Shown: piece after piece, positions 1 through 8,317 of the stretch
Position numbering within the stretch: position 1 is the stretch's first letter
How the letters are laid out: every line of letters begins with the position of its first letter
Source of the DNA: JAVKDP01 sp040222185
GTDB taxonomy: Bacteria; Bacteroidota; Rhodothermia; Balneolales; Balneolaceae
Direction: 5' to 3'
Length of the DNA stretch: 64,000 nucleotides
Assembly (NCBI GenBank): GCA_040222185.1
Contig: JAVKDP010000088.1
Span: 12,827 to 76,826, forward strand
Notes under the pieces: model-generated
What the model was told of the DNA's origin: nothing
The model's database searches: none
Seen by the model: the letters and a program-made list of their open reading frames with translations, nothing else
Made by a program: the position numbers and the translations under genes

Positions 1-2514
1 TAGCCAGGGACCTATTTCATCAATAATAGAAGCGGCATTTGCCTCTGCATGTAAATCACTTGAAACATTGACTGTTCTGCTGATATCCAGGCGTTTTATT
101 TTTGAATATTGCCACTCAGGAATAATAGATGCCACCTGTATTAACGGAACGCTTCGGCCATTGCTTTGCCCATATACATTCATAGTTTCTAACGATTCGA
201 GTGTTTGCTGCTGACTTTCATCGCTTCGAAGAAGAATTGGAATCGATTTGTCATCTTCGCGGAACTCCCCGGTTCCGGATCCATCAAGAAAGGTTTGAAG
301 AGAAGTAGCGATATCCTGGCTTGTAACCCCAGCAGCCTGAGCTCTTGATTGGTCAATATCTATTATGAGTTTTTTGCTCTTTGGCCCCCAGTCATCCTTT
401 ACATTCTTAGTGCCAGGAATTCCATATAGCCTCTGTTTAATAGATTCTGAAATGGAAGCAAGTTCGTCAGGGTTACTTCCTGATACTTTAATCTCAATTG
501 GAAGCCCGGCGCCCCCAACACCAAGAGGTCCTACTTTTATATCAGCTTCAGGAAATTCTCTAAAACTGAAAATATCAATCTTGTTTATCAGAGTATTGTT
601 ATAAGGGGCACTACTTGTGTTCACGAGTATATGCGCATAGCTTGAGTTAGCTTCGTCCTGAGAATATCCCTGATCATAGGATTTAGGCCCTTTACCTACA
701 TATGTTGACCAGCTTAGAATGCCTTGTTTTCTTTGATCATTTACACTTAGGGAATCAGAAAGGTATTGATCAATTCTGTTAACAATGCTGGTTGTACTTT
801 CAATCCTGGTACCCAGAGGTAAGTTAATATCAATAGTGATCATATTTCGATCACTGTCTGGCATGAATACAAAAGGTATTTTTGTAAACCCATATAATGA
901 CATAAAGAATAAGCTGAGAATGACTCCCATGACGGCCATTTTATTATTCAGAGAGACGAGAATCAGCTTCTCGTAGTAGATTTTTATCCAGTTAATACCT
1001 TTGTCAACTATCCCTTCTTTAGCTTCTCCTTTCTTTTTTACGTTCAGGAATAAGTAACAGAATAGAGTTATAACGGTTAGCGCTACGAGCCACGAGGAGA
1101 GTAAAGCAATCGTGATAACAACAAATATTGGCCCTACAATATCACCCATTACAGATTCAGCGAGATAGAAAGCCAGAAATGCGGCTGAAGTAGTAAGTGT
1201 GGAGATCAGGAGTGGGGTAAGCAACTCTGAACAGGCTTCAATAGCCGACTGTTTAGCGGCCATGCCATTTTCCATTTTTACGATAATGGTTTCGGCTACA
1301 ACAATGGCGTTATCTACCATCATCCCTAAAGCCATTATCAGCGCAGCAAGGGTTACCTGGTTTAATCCAATGTTAAGCACCCCCATCAGCATCAAAGTCA
1401 TTATAGTTACAATTGGGATGAGGCTTGCTATAATACTACCAGTCCTGAAACCAAGAAATATGAGCATTACCAGGAATACGATGGTGATAGACTGGATAAG
1501 GTTGCTAATGAAGTCATTGATTTTGAAATCTATATAGCTGTCCATGGAGGATAGTCGGGTGAGCTCCAGACCAATAGGAAGTTTTTCATTCCATTCTGCC
1601 AGTACAGCGTCAACATCTTCACCCAGGTTTATAATGTTAGCGCCATCTTTTAAATTAACGTGGAGAGAAATAGCATTTTTCCCGTTAATCTTTATCACTT
1701 GTTTCGATGGATCAATATATCCTTTAGAAATCGCAGCAATATCTTCCAGATAAATAAGCTGGCTACCATTACCAACAGGGATTAGGGTACGTTTTAGATC
1801 TTCTAGCGTGTTGAAATTTCCTGTGGGTTCAAGAATAATGCGTTCATCACCAATATTGATCTGGCCTCCGGAACTCAGAATATTTAGTGAACCTATTATG
1901 TTTTGAAGTTTTGTAGAAGTAAGACCATACTCATTAAGGATTGCATTATTAAACTCTATAAATATTCGCTCATCCTGGGCTCCACCCATTTCAACCTTAG
2001 CAGCATCAGGTAATTTGATCAGGTTATCTTTTAAATCATCTGCAACATCTTTCATTTCCGCATAGGAAAACCCATCACTGGAAAGGCCAACAATAATTCC
2101 ATAAACATCTCCAATTCCATCGTCTTCCAGAGATGGCACCACTCCTTGTGGAAGCCCCTCTATATTTTCGATTTTTCTTCGGAGCCGATCCCAAACAGCC
2201 TGAAGTTCTTCAGGAGTTACTTCATCTTTTAATTCTACCTTAACAATTGAAAGACCTGCCCGAGAGGTACTAGACACTTCTTTAAGCTCAGGTAGTTCCT
2301 GAGCTACTTTTTCAACTTTATCAGTAACCAACTGTTCTATACGTTCCGGGCTAGCTCCAGGGAAAGTTGTAATTACCTGGGCTACTCTTATCGTAAAAGG
2401 AGGCATACTGTCTCTTGCCAGGGAGCTATATAAAACCAGCCCCATGATGATGATGGTACCTAAAACCATCCACGTAATTCTATTCTTCTCTATTGCAAAC
2501 TGCGTAAGATTCAT
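1..2514 (-). CDS. RND (AcrB/HAE1-type) efflux pump subunit, C-terminus cut by window edge
   Basis: Inner-membrane proton-driven pump subunit of a tripartite efflux system. The reading frame is open from an ATG at 2514 to the window edge, about 838 of the roughly 1,040 residues usual for the family. The N-terminus gives the typical cytoplasmic stretch plus first membrane helix (FAIEKNRITWMVLGTIII), then the porter-domain sequence. Around residue 401 is the helix-4 motif GMMVDNAIVVAE: the first of AcrB's two proton-relay aspartates is present (D401), the second is Asn (N402). It lies 30 bp downstream of the adaptor gene in the same orientation, so they form one operon. The substrate cannot be predicted. 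Confidence 0.93.
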   Translation of the reverse strand, partial: MNLTQFAIEKNRITWMVLGTIIIMGLVLYSSLARDSMPPFTIRVAQVITTFPGASPERIEQLVTDKVEKVAQELPELKEVSSTSRAGLSIVKVELKDEVTPEELQAVWDRLRRKIENIEGLPQGVVPSLEDDGIGDVYGIIVGLSSDGFSYAEMKDVADDLKDNLIKLPDAAKVEMGGAQDERIFIEFNNAILNEYGLTSTKLQNIIGSLNILSSGGQINIGDERIILEPTGNFNTLEDLKRTLIPVGNGSQLIYLEDIAAISKGYIDPSKQVIKINGKNAISLHVNLKDGANIINLGEDVDAVLAEWNEKLPIGLELTRLSSMDSYIDFKINDFISNLIQSITIVFLVMLIFLGFRTGSIIASLIPIVTIMTLMLMGVLNIGLNQVTLAALIMALGMMVDNAIVVAETIIVKMENGMAAKQSAIEACSELLTPLLISTLTTSAAFLAFYLAESVMGDIVGPIFVVITIALLSSWLVALTVITLFCYLFLNVKKKGEAKEGIVDKGINWIKIYYEKLILVSLNNKMAVMGVILSLFFMSLYGFTKIPFVFMPDSDRNMITIDINLPLGTRIESTTSIVNRIDQYLSDSLSVNDQRKQGILSWSTYVGKGPKSYDQGYSQDEANSSYAHILVNTSSAPYNNTLINKIDIFSFREFPEADIKVGPLGVGGAGLPIEIKVSGSNPDELASISESIKQRLYGIPGTKNVKDDWGPKSKKLIIDIDQSRAQAAGVTSQDIATSLQTFLDGSGTGEFREDDKSIPILLRSDESQQQTLESLETMNVYGQSNGRSVPLIQVASIIPEWQYSKIKRLDISRTVNVSSDLHAEANAASIIDEIGPWL

Positions 2515-2544
2515 TGCTTTATGTATTAAATGGGATGATTTGGT

Positions 2545-3633
2545 TTAATTCGGTAACAAGACTTCTTGCCCGTCAATTAAGGTTTGTAGTCCGGCAGTGG
2601 CAATCTTTTGCCCTTCAGAAAGTCCGGTTAGTACCTCAAAGCCTGCAGAAGTAAACCCGCCTATTTCTATATGTTGCTTTTGGACTTTTCCTTTTTGACC
2701 TCCTTGTTCAACAACAAGGAAAACAAACCTTCCTCGACTATCCTCACCAACAGATTTTGCTGGAATTACAAGTGTACTATTACTCTGGCTACCAAAATCG
2801 AATGTTACATTTGCGGCCATTCCGGATCTTACCTGTTCTATTGGTGTAAGTAATTCGATCTGAACCGGGTAAGTGGATGTATTTCGATCTACAGAAGGAG
2901 AGATTTCAGTTATTACTCCTTCAAAAACCTGTCCCTCAAGAGAAGGGAATTCAACAGTTACCGCAGATTGGGCAACGATGCTATTTATTACACTTTCAGG
3001 TATCCCAAGATTTACTGTCATTTTATTACCAGCGTTTAGAACGGCAATTGATTGACCTGGTGAGATGTTTTCATCAAGTTCAGCACCTACATAAGCAATG
3101 ATCCCACTTTCGGGAGCGTAAATGAATCCATAATTAATCTGTTCTTCCTGTATTTCTATACTTCTCTTAGAAGATTCAAGACTATTCAAAGCTGTGCTAT
3201 GAGAGTTTTTTGCATTTTCAAAATCACTTAGCGAAGCACTGCCCTTTTCATATAACGATCTAATGCGATCATAATTTAATTTTGCTGTTTTTAACTGAGA
3301 CTCAGCACTATTGTATGAAGATATAGCCTGTTCATAACCCAGACGAGCCTGAACATTATCGAGTCTGGCAAGAAGCTGTCCTTTTTTAACCTGCTGGCCT
3401 AAACTGATATCAAACTGAGTAATAATCCCGCTACTCCTGAAGCTCAGGTTTATAACTTTATCGGTTTCGGCAGTTCCGCTAAATGTCCGCTGATTATTAC
3501 TTCCATGGTATCCAACCTCCTGGTAAACAACAGGGCGAATGCGCTGTTCAACCTGGGCTTCATCACTTGAACAGGAAGAAATAAGGAGTGCAAATACTAC
3601 AAGTGCACCAATTTTTTTGATAGTCTTTATCAT
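2545..3633 (-). CDS. RND efflux periplasmic adaptor (membrane fusion protein), lipoprotein
   Basis: 362 residues. It bridges the RND pump and the TolC-type channel. The N-terminus has a lipoprotein signal with lipobox LISSC (Cys about 21), so it is probably lipid-anchored. Order seen: beta-barrel/lipoyl half (SGIITQFDISLGQQVKKGQLLARLD), a coiled-coil hairpin around residues 100-155 (SAESQLKTAKLNYDRIRSLYEKG), the second lipoyl half (YAPESGIIAYVGAELDENISPGQ), then beta-barrel and membrane-proximal domains (RSGMAANVTF). It lies between the TolC-like gene (7 bp upstream) and the pump gene (30 bp downstream). Confidence 0.95.
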   Translation of the reverse strand: MIKTIKKIGALVVFALLISSCSSDEAQVEQRIRPVVYQEVGYHGSNNQRTFSGTAETDKVINLSFRSSGIITQFDISLGQQVKKGQLLARLDNVQARLGYEQAISSYNSAESQLKTAKLNYDRIRSLYEKGSASLSDFENAKNSHSTALNSLESSKRSIEIQEEQINYGFIYAPESGIIAYVGAELDENISPGQSIAVLNAGNKMTVNLGIPESVINSIVAQSAVTVEFPSLEGQVFEGVITEISPSVDRNTSTYPVQIELLTPIEQVRSGMAANVTFDFGSQSNSTLVIPAKSVGEDSRGRFVFLVVEQGGQKGKVQKQHIEIGGFTSAGFEVLTGLSEGQKIATAGLQTLIDGQEVLLPN

Positions 3634-3640
3634 GATAATG

Positions 3641-5995
3641 TTAGTTTTTGTTTGCTAGATAAGTGAAGAATCGTTGTCTAAAAGCTTCATTTTCTTCATC
3701 GGTATGAAGAATGAAGTAGTAGCCTATATATCGTTCTAACTGAAGGCTCTGTAATAAATAATTGTATATGGCAGTAGCGTTAGACTGTTGAGCTGTTAAG
3801 TAATTTTCCTGGGCATCAATTAGCTGGTTCCAATTCACAGCACCTGTTGAGTAGGCTTCCTGAGTAAGTTCAAGGCTTTCTTTGGCTGCTTCTTCTGAAA
3901 CCTTTGAAAGCTCTATGTTTGCAATTTGGTTTATCAGTTCAAGTATTGTGGTATTAACGTTTCTTTCAATGTTCAACGCAAGGTTTTCTTTGTTGAGCAT
4001 AAGTTGATCTTTCTGAATGAGAGCCGTCTGCTTGTTAATATTTCGTTGATTTCGCTGGAAGAGAGGCACTGAAATATTTAGTCCTACACTATAATTCGTA
4101 GTTGGTAAGTCATTAAAGCCAATGGGGACAGTTGATCCGGCACCACTTTTTGAGATATTAGTATTGTACTGGCCTTGTAGAGCAAGAGTTGGTAAAAAGC
4201 GACCGTTTGTAGCAAGTTTCATGCTTCGGTTAACCGCACTAAGGTTAAAATCTAAAGATTGTAATTCGGGGGCATTTACTTTGGCCTCATTCACTATAAA
4301 AGCTATAAAAGGTTCTCTAAGTGTAGGGCTATCTAAAAACTCTCTGAATTGATCATACTGGTATCTTTCAAAGATACCTTTTCCTAGTTCAGCATCTTCA
4401 ACGTCAATCTTTCTGTTAATCGGCTGATTAAGGAGTTGATTTAATCCATAGAAACTTTGCTCAAGTAAGTTAACTGCTTCAACCAGAGTTTGAGTATTGC
4501 CAGCTAACTGGCTGGTAAATTGAAGAATATCGGATTTGCCAGTTTGCCCAGATTCAAAGTTCTGCTGGGCTAGTTGAAGACTTCTTTTTGTTACTCCAAG
4601 ATTCCTGGAACTGATCTGAAGATTAGCTTTAAGAAGCAAGATATTGAAATATGCATTAGCACCATCAAAAATGATATCTAACTGGCTGGAATCATACAGT
4701 TTTTTCTGGGCTTCAAGTAAGTCATTTTGGATGCCAATATTGGCAGTGGCATCGGGTGAAAAAATAGTTTGAGAGATCGTAAGGCTGGCATCTGTAGAAA
4801 ATTCCGGGTTTTGCCCATTTGATATTTCAGCCAGTTTCGGGTCAATATATACTCCTGAAGCTGACGCAGTTAGGTCGGGCAGATAATTACTTTTTGCTGC
4901 TCTAACATCCTGGGTTATTAATTCCACCTCTTTCCGATCAGATTGCAGGTTGAGGTTTTCTCCAATTACTTCGAGCATCACTTCTCGCAGATCATATCTT
5001 TTTTCCGCAGTAACACGATTAAAGTCACCAACCAGGTTAGTTGTTGCAATTAAGCTGTACTTGATAGGAATACCAAGTTTTTCAGCAGTGCTATAATTGA
5101 TGGTTAGATCAGTATTAATCTCCAGGAAAAAAGGGAGTTCAGATGCTTTTTCACCATTTACAATGGCTTCTACTGTTAGAGCAATTCTCCGGATAAAGAG
5201 GTCCAGATTTTCGGCAGCCTGGTTTGTAGCAAGCAGCCCCGTTAATACATCATCTGCATCCGTTGAGGTGAATGAAGGGATGCCTTTATCAATTAATATA
5301 TTCGCTAGCTTGGCAATTTCTGTATCACTGAGCAAATAGCCCCCGGCCAGGTAAAGTGCATCTATATTGTCCAATTGAATGGTTAGTTCATTCAGGCTTT
5401 GAAAAGGAATAAATGTATAGTCTAAGCCTAACTCTTTTGTTAATTCATCCAGGTATTGGCTTATTGGAAGGGTTTCACTAAGAGGCTTGTCTACAGCAAT
5501 CCCAACATTTTTGAACTCATATAACTCTTCAAAAGTGGTAAGATCATTTCGGTAGGATTGCCCGGGAATAATATATACCAGGTTCTCTATTCCAGAAGAA
5601 GCCCTGGTTAAATCAACATCAATAAGATCACCAGGAGCATTGCCAAACAGGATAGTCGGTTTTGGATGAAACTCTTTTCCGGAAATAATAATATTGCTGA
5701 TCGGTCCAAAAGCGATAATGATATCACTTGGCCCTTGAATAAGCTCCTGATAATTCGATTCAGTTTTCTCACGATCAAAGTTATTCACCAGAACCAGATC
5801 ATTTGAGAACTCTATTATAGCATCTTCACCAACTACAGCAAATATTTCCTCTTTAATAAGGGAAAAGATTTGTTCTGACTCAGGTGTTACTGTATCAAGG
5901 ATAACGCCAATTCGAAAGGTCTTCTTCTCTTGAGCAGATATATGGCCAATGCCAAAGAGAATGATTATAAATGCTAATAAGACTCGTGATTTCAT
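3641..5995 (-). CDS. TolC-family outer membrane channel fused to an N-terminal ABC-substrate-binding-like domain
   Basis: 784 residues, against about 430-500 for a normal TolC-family protein. After a signal peptide (to about residue 21), residues about 24-315 read as a periplasmic binding-protein fold of the ABC_sub_bind type: FRIGVILDTVTPES, DIIIAFGPISN, FKNVGIAVDKPLSE, IDALYLAGGYLLSD, GIPSFTSTDADDVLTGLLA. From about 335 onward it is a classic outer-membrane efflux protein with two helical repeats (YLPDLTASASGVY, QNFESGQTGKSDILQF, FLPTLALQGQYN, AYSTGAVNWNQLIDAQENYL). It is the first gene of the efflux operon. The fusion is directly visible because the frame is uninterrupted; a sensing or cargo-recruiting role for the extra domain is inference. 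Confidence 0.9.
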   Translation of the reverse strand: MKSRVLLAFIIILFGIGHISAQEKKTFRIGVILDTVTPESEQIFSLIKEEIFAVVGEDAIIEFSNDLVLVNNFDREKTESNYQELIQGPSDIIIAFGPISNIIISGKEFHPKPTILFGNAPGDLIDVDLTRASSGIENLVYIIPGQSYRNDLTTFEELYEFKNVGIAVDKPLSETLPISQYLDELTKELGLDYTFIPFQSLNELTIQLDNIDALYLAGGYLLSDTEIAKLANILIDKGIPSFTSTDADDVLTGLLATNQAAENLDLFIRRIALTVEAIVNGEKASELPFFLEINTDLTINYSTAEKLGIPIKYSLIATTNLVGDFNRVTAEKRYDLREVMLEVIGENLNLQSDRKEVELITQDVRAAKSNYLPDLTASASGVYIDPKLAEISNGQNPEFSTDASLTISQTIFSPDATANIGIQNDLLEAQKKLYDSSQLDIIFDGANAYFNILLLKANLQISSRNLGVTKRSLQLAQQNFESGQTGKSDILQFTSQLAGNTQTLVEAVNLLEQSFYGLNQLLNQPINRKIDVEDAELGKGIFERYQYDQFREFLDSPTLREPFIAFIVNEAKVNAPELQSLDFNLSAVNRSMKLATNGRFLPTLALQGQYNTNISKSGAGSTVPIGFNDLPTTNYSVGLNISVPLFQRNQRNINKQTALIQKDQLMLNKENLALNIERNVNTTILELINQIANIELSKVSEEAAKESLELTQEAYSTGAVNWNQLIDAQENYLTAQQSNATAIYNYLLQSLQLERYIGYYFILHTDEENEAFRQRFFTYLANKN

Positions 5996-6128
5996 AGAAT
6001 CATTTGAATTTGATAATTAATTGGACAAGTTTTACCGTAGATATAAAGAGTTTGGTTACTTGCGTCGCAATGATCGAAGTTTTTCTTTAGATCAAAAAAA
6101 AAATTGAACGGAATACACTATATATAGA

Positions 6129-6199
6129 ATGAATGGACGCTATGTCCAAATGAAACCATTCATAAAGAAAAGAGGGTCGTTCGTTCAAAGAAATGAACG
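6129..6199. promoter_or_regulatory. Cluster of inverted repeats between the efflux operon and the LytS/LytTR pair
   Basis: The 253-bp divergent gap holds three small palindromes: ATGAATGG/CCATTCAT (6129-6136 and 6156-6163), GGAC-5-GTCC (6135-6147) and CGTTCA-6-TGAACG (6182-6199). Their position between a response regulator gene and the efflux genes suggests binding sites for the LytTR protein. That link is inference; canonical LytTR sites are direct repeats, which are not clear here. Confidence 0.4.
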
Positions 6200-6248
6200 C
6201 TTCGTTAAATAAATGAGGTCATGAAAAGAAAATTTGAGAATATAGACC

Positions 6249-7274
6249 ATGCAAAACAATGAAGAGCGACTTATCAGACTATTTGGTACAGCTCCTATAG
6301 TCATATACAATCTGCTTTTTATCCTGATTGGGCTGGCAGTGTATTCTGATGAAGGGCTTTATGCAGCAACTCATTTTATTTTTAAGGTATATATAACATG
6401 TATTGGTGTGATAATAATATATAAACGATTCATTCTTAATAATCTCATACTATCGGACCAGCCGCTTAGGAAAAAATACGTAATACAACTGGTGATACTA
6501 GTTATGAGCGGTTTTTTAGTCTCCATTATTCTGGGTGTTTATATCACGCCTCGGGAAGGTATGCCACCACTTCCGATAGCTATACTTATTTGGGTTGCTT
6601 TTACAATAATCGGAATACTGCTAATCTCCAGTTCAGCGTATACAAAGCATTATTTTGAACAAAAAATCATTTCAGTCAGAACAGAGGCCGAAAAAGTACA
6701 GGCAGAGCTGGATTTATTAAAAAGCCAGATTAACCCTCACTTTTTATTTAACACTTTGAATAACATCTATGGGCTTGTTCATATGAACGATAAAAGAGCT
6801 CCGGAGATGATTTCTAAACTTTCCAGCATCTTGAGATACCTTTTATATGATTGTGGAGAGTCGAGGGTAAATCTGAGAAAGGAAAAAGAACTGATAGAGG
6901 ATTATTTACAGCTTCAAGCCCTTAAGTCTAATAGCATAGCAGATAGGATCGATTTTTATGTAGATGGGATATTAGATCAACATGTTATTATGCCTATGCT
7001 ATTAATAAATTTTGTAGAAAATAGCTTTAAGCATAGTGATATTGATGTAAATGAAAAGGGTTGGGTAAACATTAGCCTGGAAGTGACAGACAATCAACTT
7101 CATTTCAAGACCAGGAATACTATAAAGAAAGAGTTGCAGAATAAGAATGGCTTTGGGATAGGCCTCTCTAATACTAAAAAAATGCTCGAGGCAGACTATA
7201 AAGACAGGCATAGTTTAGAAACCTCTACGAATAAGGATAATTTTGAAGTAGACTTAAAATTGGAGCTGATATGA
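6249..7274 (+). CDS. LytS-type sensor histidine kinase
   Basis: 341 residues. About four hydrophobic helices occupy residues 10-135, with no large periplasmic sensor. They are followed by a short coiled coil (VRTEAEKVQAELDLLKSQ) and the His_kinase domain. The phosphoacceptor is H164 in the motif QINPHFLFNTLNNI; the ATPase part shows MLLINFVENSFKHSD (N box) and NGFGIGLSNTKKML (G box). It overlaps the response regulator gene by 4 bp (ATGA), so the two are translationally coupled. It is divergent from the efflux operon, which is its likely target. Confidence 0.95.
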   Translation: MQNNEERLIRLFGTAPIVIYNLLFILIGLAVYSDEGLYAATHFIFKVYITCIGVIIIYKRFILNNLILSDQPLRKKYVIQLVILVMSGFLVSIILGVYITPREGMPPLPIAILIWVAFTIIGILLISSSAYTKHYFEQKIISVRTEAEKVQAELDLLKSQINPHFLFNTLNNIYGLVHMNDKRAPEMISKLSSILRYLLYDCGESRVNLRKEKELIEDYLQLQALKSNSIADRIDFYVDGILDQHVIMPMLLINFVENSFKHSDIDVNEKGWVNISLEVTDNQLHFKTRNTIKKELQNKNGFGIGLSNTKKMLEADYKDRHSLETSTNKDNFEVDLKLELI

Positions 7275-8020
7275 TACTGAAGTGCTTAATTGTAGATGAT
7301 GAAATGATCGCAAGAGAACTTTTATCAGACTATGTATCAAAAATTCCTGAATTGGAATTAGTGACCACTTGTTCTACAGCTCTGGAAGCAATGCCTTATT
7401 TAAGGCAGCAGCAAGTAGATTTACTTTTTCTTGATATTGAAATGCCTGAAATATCAGGAATAGATTTTTTAAAAAGTTTGAATACCACAAACACCAAAGT
7501 AATTCTAACGACAGCGTATTCAGAGTATGCTATTCAGAGTTACGAATTTGGGGTGGCGGATTACTTACTAAAACCAATTGAGTTTAACAGGTTTTATAAA
7601 TCTGTAACTCGGGTATTGGCACTATCAAACAATAAAGCTCCTGTTAGTACAATTGATACTCCGCAAAAAGTAGTGAAAGCAGAAGACACAGAGGATTTTA
7701 TTTTCGTAAAGTCAGATTCTAAGGTGGTAAAAATAGACTATTCAGACATTCTTTATATAACCAGCAAGGGAGCTTATGTGCAGATTATTACCAAATCCGG
7801 GAAAAAGGTTATGACCCTTCAGTCTATGAATCGATTGGAAGAAATTTTACCAGCAAATTTATTCTTTCGTGTTCACAGGTCTCACATCATTAACATTACA
7901 TTTGTACGGGCAATTGAAGGAAACACGCTAAGGATGGAAGGGGATATGAGTATTAGTATAAGTAAGAGCAAAAGAGAAGATTTTATCCATCAAATCGATA
8001 AGAATAATATGTTGAAATAA
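7271..8020 (+). CDS. LytTR-family response regulator
   Basis: 249 residues. The receiver domain (about 1-120) has the acidic pair DDE near residue 10, the phosphorylated Asp at D55 (LLFLDIEMPE), the switch Thr in ILTTAYS and Lys in YLLKPI. The C-terminal LytTR DNA-binding domain (about 145-245) shows DFIFVKSDSKVVKI, DILYITSKGAYVQI and FFRVHRSHIIN. It is the cognate partner of the kinase immediately upstream and probably controls the divergent efflux operon. No terminator hairpin is evident after the stop. Confidence 0.95.
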   Translation: MILKCLIVDDEMIARELLSDYVSKIPELELVTTCSTALEAMPYLRQQQVDLLFLDIEMPEISGIDFLKSLNTTNTKVILTTAYSEYAIQSYEFGVADYLLKPIEFNRFYKSVTRVLALSNNKAPVSTIDTPQKVVKAEDTEDFIFVKSDSKVVKIDYSDILYITSKGAYVQIITKSGKKVMTLQSMNRLEEILPANLFFRVHRSHIINITFVRAIEGNTLRMEGDMSISISKSKREDFIHQIDKNNMLK

Positions 8021-8029
8021 AGGGCTAAA

Positions 8030-8296
8030 TCAGTCTTTAATTTCAAAAGAGTATTCAATAGTTGGATGTTCACCAGGTGCTGTAAGCCCATTCAAAAACT
8101 CGAAAGGAATGTCTTTATTCTTTAAGTCATTGAGGAGATCATAACAATCCGGGGTTAGGAATAAGACTTTCGGAGGACCGCCCATGAGTTTGTATTGAAT
8201 ACGTTTTTTACGTTTCTTAATTCACAAATCAATCCTCTCTAAACCATCCGGGGTTAAGTACAGTAGCGGCGCTTCAAAATCATTCTGATATAACAT
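8030..8296 (-). pseudogene. Small gene interrupted by one in-frame TGA; function unknown
   Basis: From an ATG at 8296, preceded by GAGAGG, the frame reads 24 residues ending TPDGLERIDL, then one TGA at 8222-8224, then continues in the same frame for 63 residues (IKKRKKRIQYKLMGGPPKVL and onward) to TGA at 8030. The pieces read as one 88-residue protein with two similar sub-motifs (LLYLTPDG and VLFLTPDC). The simplest reading is a gene broken by a nonsense mutation. The second part could be translated alone from an ATG at 8185 (51 residues). I do not recognise the family. Confidence 0.4.
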
Positions 8297-8317
8297 ACCT
8301 CTCTATAGGAGTTTACT

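Noticed and set aside
8222..8224. In-frame TGA read as selenocysteine or reassigned codon
   Set aside because: Other genes in the window use TGA as a stop (for example rightward at 45958 and leftward at 28791), and no selenocysteine-insertion hairpin was apparent just downstream; a nonsense mutation is simpler.
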